Source: Erodium maritimum (taxonomy: Eukaryota; Streptophyta; Magnoliopsida; Geraniales; Geraniaceae). Taken from it: a DNA stretch of 64,000 nucleotides. Shown piece by piece: positions 56,484 to 64,000 of this stretch. The notes under the pieces were generated by a model. That model searched no databases. It was not told the DNA's origin and saw only the letters and a list, made by a program, of their open reading frames with translations. How positions within the stretch are numbered: the stretch's first letter is position 1; each line of letters begins with the position of its first letter. The translations under genes and the position numbers were made by a program. The stretch lies in assembly GCA_963921825.1 (NCBI GenBank), contig OY997589.1:5890001-5954000 (forward strand). Reading direction: 5' to 3'.

Positions 56484-56900
56484 AGGGGTTACTCCATGTC
56501 CTAACTCCTAACATCCACCTTTCGTTTATTCCTAAATACTAACCCAAGCAAACGTTTATTTTCATGTAGTAACGTTGACCCAACCTATTGCATTTTCCAT
56601 CCACAAGGTTAACGGCCGTTTAGTGGATAACAAGAAAAGTTGATAGGTCAGAGTTATGATTTGAGAATAAAACGAAAGGTTTACGTTATGACATTAAGTT
56701 TTCGCATGCCATTGTAGAAAAGTTTTAGAGCACGTGCCTAGTATGTGACTGGTATTTCACGGAGTTAGTCACACTTAACAAATTTTGATACATTTTGAGA
56801 TTTAATTGGTGAAACATGTTACTAAGTAATAACTGTCATACGTCTGGGTTATGATTTGATATTTGACCTTAGTACAATGAGGTGACATATAATTACCCCT
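56484..56900. mobile_element. copy-B-specific inverted-repeat insertion
   Basis: This 417-base segment is absent from the matching place in copy A (near 46180). Its ends are imperfect inverted repeats, AGGGGTTACTCCATGTC and, on the other strand, AGGGGTAATTATATGTC, and it lies between two runs of seven T where copy A has one. It is therefore probably a MITE that inserted after the duplication. It has no coding capacity. Confidence 0.7.
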
Positions 56901-58533
56901 TTTTTTTATTACTAAAGGAAGTGCTATCAATCTGTTTCATTTGGTGCTGATTTATGTCTGCATGCATGCAAGACAAATCAAATGTGGCCCTTTGAAGATG
57001 AACCTACACAAACTTACTTGTCCACGTCTCTGGACCCCTAAATTGATCTAGACAAGCATAATTGCTCTTTTCGCTGATTACAGAGCAAAGTAGCAATCTT
57101 TTTCTTTCTTGGATATGCAACCGGGACTTCATCCTCTATCATCTTGTCTTGAATAACATACTACCTTCAATTTATGGATAAGCAATAATTATAGAGCCAT
57201 ATGAAGAATGTTGAGTGGTTAAATTTCATGGGTGATCATTGATTATATTGGAATTCTCTCTTGCTGTTTTTATTTCCTCTTATAAACTTTCTCATTTGTT
57301 CATCTCTCCTATGTCCTTGCGAGCCCTTAGCTTGAGTGTCCCTTCTTTGAAAAGCAATTCGATAGCAGATCTTCCTCTTTTGCTCAATATTCGCTGGTCC
57401 ATTTCTTGGGACCTGTGTGATTTACATGAAAGTGAAATCTTTTAGACTGATGTGTACAAGTTGGCCTAATAATACCGGTCTTGGCCCATGTACCAGATAA
57501 TGATAAAATATTAACTTCCATAATCGGCATTGACAGAAACCCCTTATTTATTTATTTTTAGTTTGTGCATTTGAAAAAAAAAACTTACATATATTCCACT
57601 CAGGGTAATGGAGTTTATAGACTCCATAGATATGCATCACCATGGGACACAATTTTAATATACTTTTGTGTGTTTGTGCTAGGAGAGTGCCTGGTTAGAA
57701 CTAATATTTGTGATTGCTAAACAATTTACAAGAGAGACTCTAACTATAGAGCAAGAGTAACTTGCACACCAAGACTTTGACCCAACCCGAGAATTTGTAT
57801 TTTTTTGCATTCTGCAATGGAAACCATTAAAAAGTGTATTTAGCATTGCCTACTTTGGTTTGCAGTCAAAATACAATTGAGTTGTTGATACATATGTAGG
57901 AAGTGTTTTAGAAGTCAGCATAGCAGTGACGTTTTTGTGTTTTGTTCGAATAAAATTTAGTTGATAGCAATTGCTCGTGTAACCGACAGTAACGTGTAAC
58001 GGACATAATTTACAGGAAAATGAAACTTGATTTACATTTCATATATTAACACCAGTAATTATACAAACATGATTATAGTGATGAGTTCAGAAAAGGCAAT
58101 AAGCTTGCACTTATCTTTGGTCCCAAGTAATTCAAATTAGCGTACAATTATGAATACCTCCAAAAAACAGTATGTTCTTTGGAGAATACCATAAATAGTC
58201 AGTGTAATTAATAAAATTCCCTCATTAATGATATGTGTTTGTGGGTTTATCAGAACATGAAAAAGGTTGAAAGAATTAAAAAAAATTGCTGGTTTGGATA
58301 TAAAAAATAGCGTATTGTGGTGACCATTTGTCGGTAGTGACAACTCGTACTTTTATTTGAGTTTGTTTGTTTTTAGCCAACCTCACTTCTGTGACGTGTT
58401 AATGTTTCTGAGCCAAGCACTGAACCTCTTTGAATGTGCATATGCTTCCATCAATTGAGAGGCTCACATTCCTACATAAATCTAGAGTCACAAGCACACA
58501 CTAAACGTATGTACTGACGAGACCTTCTTAGCA

Positions 58534-61500
58534 ATGGCCTCCCTTCCTCTCTATGAAAAAATCCATTGTAAAAATACCTTCAGAAGATGTTTGGACGTCA
58601 CAATCTTGTGCCTTCTCCTTACTCTTCTAGGTCACCGCCTCCACTTGCTCCACCACCATGGCTTCCCATGGCTCCTCGCCCTCCTCTGTGAGTCATGGTT
58701 CACTTTCATCTGGGTTCTCATTGTTAACACCAAATGGAATCCAGTGGAGTACAAACCATATCCCCAACGCCTCTTGAAACAGTGCGTACTCACTTATGTT
58801 TCTCACTGTGCTATTGTTGTTATTTGGAAATATTAATGATGTCTTATTTGTAGGGTACATGAGCTTCCTCCTGTGGACATGTTTGTGACCACTGCAGATT
58901 CGGTGCTTGAACCTCCCATCATCACCATAAATACAGTGCTCTCTTTGTTGGCGGCTGATTATCCCTCTCACAAACTAGCTTGCTATGTATCTGATGATGG
59001 ATGCTCGCCATTCACCTTTTACTCTCTCCTTGAAGCCTCTAAGTTTGCTAAAATTTGGGTACCCTTTTGTAAGAAGTACCATGTCCAAGTCAGAGCTCCA
59101 TTTAGGTACTTCACAAGCAAGTCCACAACATCATCATCCGTTCATAGCTCATTGGAGTTCCAGAAAGAATGGAAAATGATGAAGGTAAATCAAAGAAAGG
59201 AAAGACTTTTTAACTATTTATTTAAATTCAAATTTAGGACTTATGTTGCTTGCTTTTCAGGAAGAATATGAAGAACTTAGCAGAAAGATTGAAGATGCAG
59301 CCCAGAAAAGTGTCCCATGTGATCTCATTGGAGATTTTGCTGTTTTTTCGAATATAGATCGCAGAAACCATCCCAGTATAATCAAGGTAAGCAAGTTAAC
59401 TGTCAGACTTTGGTTCACGGTTGTTTGTGTTCCTATATATGTATATTTATATATTGTTCTTATGCTGATAAGGGAATTGAGAGAGTCGTTAGTGTTATTC
59501 TTGTAATTCATGTTATGTAGAGTCTATCTGTTCTTCTCTTCTTTTGTTTTTTTGATAGATGATGTTTTTGTTTTATTAAACTTTTTACCCCAAGACGGGG
59601 AAAAAAGAGTGGACCGCAAAAGCTATCCCAAATAACCTTCAAAAGAGACTCTACGACAAACGGTAAGAGAATCTTGCTAAGAAAAAACGAAGAAAGGGAA
59701 ACAAAGCCAAAAACAAAGAAAATACTAATCGATAGAAGGAGGAACATCGTCCTTGAACTCTATCTGCAGCATAGTCCCTGTAGCGACAAAGTGTCTCCAA
59801 GCTTCATTTTTACGCTGAGCCTCGAGCTTCTGAGCTTCACTCATACATAGAGAACGAGTCGTCACTCGGAAAGGCTGATGGGCCTTCTTTTTTCTTTTCC
59901 CTTTAACCTTCTGTATTGTTTCTGGCGACCAAGCTGGAAAGTCTTGATCTTTAACCTTCTGTTCTTCTCTTCTTTTTTGTCTTATGCATTATTTTCACAA
60001 CGCATAAATTAAAACATGCATATTGGAGTGTCCCTGAAGCTGAAAGTGTAACAAGATCAAGGTATGAATATGATCATTTTGCAGGTTATATGGGAGAACA
60101 AAGAATTAAGCGAGTTTGATGTAATGCCAAGTCTAGTTTATATATCCAGAGAGAAGAGACCAGAGCATCCACATCACTACAAGGCCGGTGCAATGAATGT
60201 TCTAGTAAGTACATATTGCTAAGCTCAAGTAATATGTTCTTGATTTTGGTATTCATTGATTAACTCAACTAATGCCGCTATGTTCTAAACAGACCAGGGT
60301 CTCCGGATTGATGACAAATGCACCATTCATGCTAAATGTGGACTGTGACATGTACATGAACAATCCTCAGATTATTACCAGTGCAATGTGCCTACTCCTC
60401 GGTACCAAGAAGGAAATGGAGAGTGCATTTGTTATGACTCCACAGAAATTCTATGATGGAGCAAAGGATGACCCTTATGGAAACCAACTAGTAGTTTTGC
60501 ATAACGTACGTCACATGAAACGTGATTGTTGCTTTGTGTACTAATGTGGAAATTAAATCACTAGCTGATTGCTAATATTTTTCTTCTTTTTTGTGTTCTT
60601 GAACTAAGTATATGGGGCGTGGACTTGGGGGACTTCAAGGACATTTCTATGGAGGAACAGGGTGTTTCCACAGGAGAAAAGTTATATATGGTTTGTCACC
60701 AGATGAACAACTCCAAGGTACAATAATATTTCAGAATCAAGTCATGATTTTGGAAAATTCAAGTCATAGTGATTTAATGTCACTTTCTCCTTATGGACCC
60801 AAAACAACTTTTGTTCTTTTCCTTTTTTCAGGAAAGTTGGATGAGAGATCACTTAAAGGATTTGGAAATTCAGAAAATTTTGTGAAATCAGCTGCCCATG
60901 CTCTGAATGGGAAGATAGATTGGCCAAGAAACCTTTCAGATTCTGTTGAGGCTGCTCGTGAAGTGGCTGATTGTCAATATGAGTTTGGCACTAACTTTGG
61001 TTTAAAGGTCAGTACGAAATTGCGTCGTGTAGACAACTCTAGAGGGATAATCTCATTCAATTATCCCTAGGCATGCTCCTTTATCAATCAACTTCCCAAA
61101 TTCTTTCAACTTCCAAGTGTGAAATGATGAAAATACCCTCATGAAAAAGAAGGGTATTTTCGTCATTACACGCCCCGTAGTTGACAGAATCAGGGTAAAT
61201 TGATACTAAAAAACTTTGGGGTTGTAAAAAACTTTTAAAACCTAAGGGTAGTTGATTGAGAAAGGTGCATAATTAAGGATAGCTAAGTAAGATTATCCAT
61301 TTTAATAATGAATCATCAAAACTGTGGAAAGAGTCTTAAAACATTGCTTCGTGGTTTTAGGTTGGATGGTTATATGGATCCACAACCGAAGATATCCTGA
61401 CCGGAATGATGATCCATAGAAGAGGTTGGAAGTCTGTCCAGATCGAACTAGATCCACCGGCGTTTCTTGGCTGTGCCCCTTCTGGTGGGCCTGCTTCGAT

Positions 61501-62754
61501 GACACAGCAGAAGAGATGGTCCACGGGCATGCTTGAGATCTTACTAGGCGTGAATAGTCCTATAGTTGGAGTCATCAAGGGAAAGCTTCAGTTCAGGCAG
61601 TGCTTGAGCTATATGTGGGTCATGTTGTGGGGACCAAGGTGCATTGCTGAGCTCTGCTATGCCGCCTTGCCAGCTTATTGTATCATCACCAACTCTCATT
61701 TCTTGCCAAAGGTGAGAACAACCCTGCAACATTCTAGCCACAACATTTTGATTGGATGTAAAGAAAATGGTTGAGTAGTAGATGTATAAAAACTCCTTAA
61801 AAGGAAAAAAAAAACATTTTTGATATTAGGGTCAAGGGTAGTTTTGTCATTTTAGCATAATAGAACTATGTGAAATCTTATAAAACCTAGGATAGCTATA
61901 AGAAACCCAGGATAGATGCAAAACAATTTTGGAACTTAGCTATCGACCAAGTGCAAAACATGTAAAGTTAGGTATATCTTAGTGTGATTAACCCGTTGTT
62001 TTATTTTTTTCTTTTAGCTATCGACCAAGTATAATTTTGCTCTAATCAAAACCCTAATGCAATCGTAACATAACAGGTATGAGCATTAGAACCAGTGATT
62101 TAGTACTTAGCATTCCCATTTTTGTTAGGCCAAGTCATGAATATGCAAAAACTCATCTTAATCTTGTAAACAACTCATTGTTGATTGCTCTCATCCATGC
62201 AGTTCCAAGATCCTGCAGCATACATACCAGCTGCTCTTTTTGTGATCTACAACCTCTCCACTCTATCAGAGTACCTTGCAAGCGGCCTCTCGATCCGGGC
62301 ATGGTGGAACAATCAGAGGATGGCAAGAGTCACAGCAATGTGTGCATGGTTCTTTGGGACATTGAGTGTGGCACTTAAGGTCTTAGGATTATCAGAGACT
62401 GTCTTTGAAGTCACACAGAAGGACCAATCTTCCTCAGGTGATGGTGATGAGGAGAACAAGGATGTTGGCAGGTTCACCTTCGACAAGTCTCCAATTTTCG
62501 TGCCGGGCACAACCATCTTGTTCATCAACCTGACTGCAATGGTTGTGGGCTTGTTGGGGCTCCGGCGGCCGCCTGGTGATGGGCATGGGTCCGGTTTGGG
62601 GGAGGTGATATGCAGTGTGTGGGTGGTGCTCTGCTTTTGGCCATTTCTTAAGGGGCTGTTTGGAAAGGGGAAGTTTGGGATCCCTACATCGACTATCTTC
62701 AAATCTGCTGCGCTGTCACTAGGTTTTGTCAACTTGTGCAGAAGAGTCTCATGA
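58534..62754 (+). CDS. cellulose synthase-like protein, CslB/CslH type, copy B
   Basis: Same nine-exon structure and same 741-residue length as copy A: 58534-58781, 58854-59184, 59261-59386, 60085-60204, 60293-60505, 60609-60717, 60832-61007, 61361-61711, 62203-62754. All motifs are kept: [18 protein letters not shown] and QQKRW. Differences from copy A are few and mostly conservative, for example Phe10 to Ile, Leu16 to Phe and Ala33 to Gly in exon 1, ELVEFNV to ELSEFDV in exon 4, and EKFVKSV to ENFVKSA in exon 7. Exons 3 and 9 are almost unchanged. Intron 3 is enlarged by a LINE insertion but splice sites are intact. Both copies can therefore be functional; redundancy or early divergence is inferred. 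Confidence 0.9.
59546..59957 (-). mobile_element. 5'-truncated LINE in intron 3 of Csl copy B
   Basis: This 412-base insertion is absent from copy A and is flanked by an exact 19-base target duplication TCTGTTCTTCTCTTCTTTT (59527-59545 and 59958-59976). On the minus strand it is open for about 75 codons from the truncation point, with basic [11 protein letters not shown] and a C terminus DDVPPSID. A short untranslated stretch and an A-rich end (ATCTATCAAAAAAAC) follow. Long duplication, A-tail and missing 5' part are typical of target-primed LINE insertion. The age must be younger than the segmental duplication unless A lost it precisely. Confidence 0.88.
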
Positions 62755-63165
62755 AAAAATGAAGATTTTCTAGGATCAGGATTAAAATTTCTCTGGATGT
62801 TATTAGGAAAAGTTGGTAATTTTATGTTTTGAGTACTACCACATGAACTTGGTTAATGTTAATTAAATGAGTTTTTGGATATAACTTAATGTTAATTAAA
62901 TGAGTTTGTGGATATAACCACAAACCATTCCATTGAATAATGTCATTCCTATCTTTGGTTTTGTTACAAAAAATTCATTAATAATCAATCAACTGGTCTG
63001 GAACATACACCCTTACCTCTACAGGTGGATAGGAAATTAAGGTGATGAAAATTCTGGATTTTTAATTTAAAAAATTTAGGACAAAACCTTCATTTTAAAA
63101 TTAATTCACACAAAATGCAACTAAGTACGAGTTCAGTTCAGAGTCACAGCCTGTAATGGTTTAAA

Positions 63166-63551
63166 GATTAGAGTACTAACCTACAAAAAGCCAATAACAA
63201 TGGTACTTTTGGCAATTATCGCTTTTTTAGAATTACAATACTACTGACAAAAGGGAATTCATATATCAAATGTTCCATAAAAAAAATGGAGATGGTGCTC
63301 CTTTAACATGCATTTCAGAATAGCTATTTCTTGAATATCACAATTACACAAAGGAGGCCATATCCATTTACCATTAAAAAAAAGGAAATGAATTTGACAA
63401 GGCAGTGCATATGTATTGTATATATTCCAGAATACAGGTAGCAGTTGCATTGGAAACTTAACATACAGACTGGAGAAACAAATTACACAATGAACACTCG
63501 AACAGCAGTGATGTGAAGCCTAGCAAAAAAAAGTTATCAGAAAAATAAATT
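63166..63551. other. intergenic and 3' UTR of the last gene
   Basis: AT-rich. The part near 63260-63551 may be the 3' UTR of the minus-strand gene ending at 63552. Nothing else recognised. Confidence 0.4.
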
Positions 63552-63723
63552 TTAATCCAGCTTTGGAGGTACCGAGAGATTGCTGGACAGCATGAAAGAA
63601 AGATCGTGCATTTGTGATAATAATGCCTCTGCATCATCTACCTTCGGACTTTTGGTAGCATTAGCAACATCCCCGCTTTCCACAACACCTTCAGCATTCC
63701 CTCCATCCTTTGCCTCAGCCATC
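63552..63723 (-). CDS. terminal exon of an unrecognised gene
   Basis: On the minus strand a pyrimidine-rich tract and TTTTTAG acceptor at 63724-63730 precede an exon that reads MAEAKDGGNAEGVVESGDVA and ends LSVPPKLD at a stop at 63552. If the ATG at 63722 is the start, the product is a complete acidic 56-residue protein with a 5' UTR intron. If the exon is internal, this is the C terminus of a larger protein whose upstream exons lie beyond or near the right edge. The segment DDAEALLSQMHDLSFML is a likely amphipathic helix. I do not recognise the family. Confidence 0.5.
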
Positions 63724-64000
63724 CTAAAAATGAAAATCGTATATATAAAAAGAGATACTTGAGATAGGAATAGGATCAACATGTCTTTGTATGAATGGAG
63801 ACAAGAATTTGAAGCAGGTTTCAAAAACTAAATTAAAACCAGAAGTCAAGTCTACACATAAATTAGACACGTGTTTCTTCAGGAGCATGTGCAGAGTTTA
63901 CTGGGCTTCATGTTTTCTAGGACTAGATGAGAATATACAGAAAAGCCCCTGTTTGTACTAAGAACAGAAATCACCCCTTAGCTCAACCAAATTCTACTCT

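Larger units (their letters stand above)
54457..63165. repeat. segmental duplication, copy B
   Basis: Second copy of the 44283-52205 segment, about 0.8 kb longer. The extra length comes mainly from an insertion at 56484-56900 and a LINE at 59546-59957, plus about 70 bases near 55525-55600 that are missing in A. A roughly 280-base stretch in intron 8 of A is missing from B. Confidence 0.93.

Overview
The window looks like nuclear DNA of a flowering plant, most likely a eudicot. The evidence is AT-rich intergenic DNA, GT-AG introns, plant-type gene families (dirigent protein, ankyrin-PGG membrane protein, ABA-type MAPKKK, cellulose synthase-like enzymes, glycine-rich wall protein) and a dense load of plant transposons. 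I cannot name the species from sequence alone.

Layout. 1-9 kb: a GC-rich block of unknown origin, a single-exon glycine-rich secreted protein (2176-3285), a fold-back transposon (4485-5190), a broken Harbinger-type accessory gene (about 6178-6990), an LTR-like stretch and a short tandem repeat. 9-18 kb: two good housekeeping genes on the plus strand, a 16-exon RAD16-like SNF2/RING DNA-repair helicase (8953-14312, 933 aa) and a two-exon BAP31-like ER protein (16555-17992, 221 aa). 18-31 kb: a transposon-rich block. It holds a Ty1/copia element with both LTRs and a 5-bp target duplication (19918-24823), a 204-bp miniature LTR-like element with its own 5-bp duplication (25061-25264), a dirigent gene (26813-27334), a tandem fold-back repeat array, a second fold-back element with a minisatellite core, and a non-autonomous hAT element with an 8-bp duplication (30157-31024). 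31-38 kb: Sec61-beta, an ankyrin-PGG protein, tRNA-Asn(GTT) and a single-exon MAPKKK17/18-like kinase (minus strand) with ABRE-type motifs upstream. 38-44 kb: gene-poor DNA, then another Harbinger-type pseudogene and a hAT remnant.

44-63 kb: a segmental tandem duplication. Copy A (about 44283-52205) and copy B (about 54457-63165) each carry an intact 9-exon, 741-aa cellulose synthase-like gene of the CslB/CslH type. The copies differ by a few amino acids and by insertions specific to one copy: a 5'-truncated LINE with a 19-bp target duplication in intron 3 of B, a roughly 417-bp inverted-repeat insertion upstream in B, and an indel in intron 8. A second hAT element with an 8-bp duplication (52789-53694) sits between the copies. 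The last exon of a minus-strand gene I do not recognise lies at 63552-63723.

The genes do not form one pathway. The two Csl enzymes, the dirigent protein and the glycine-rich protein all point to the cell wall. BAP31 and Sec61-beta are both ER proteins. I see no clear new biological system. The most unusual structures are the miniature element at 25061-25264 and the two fold-back elements whose bodies are made of degenerate short tandem repeats.
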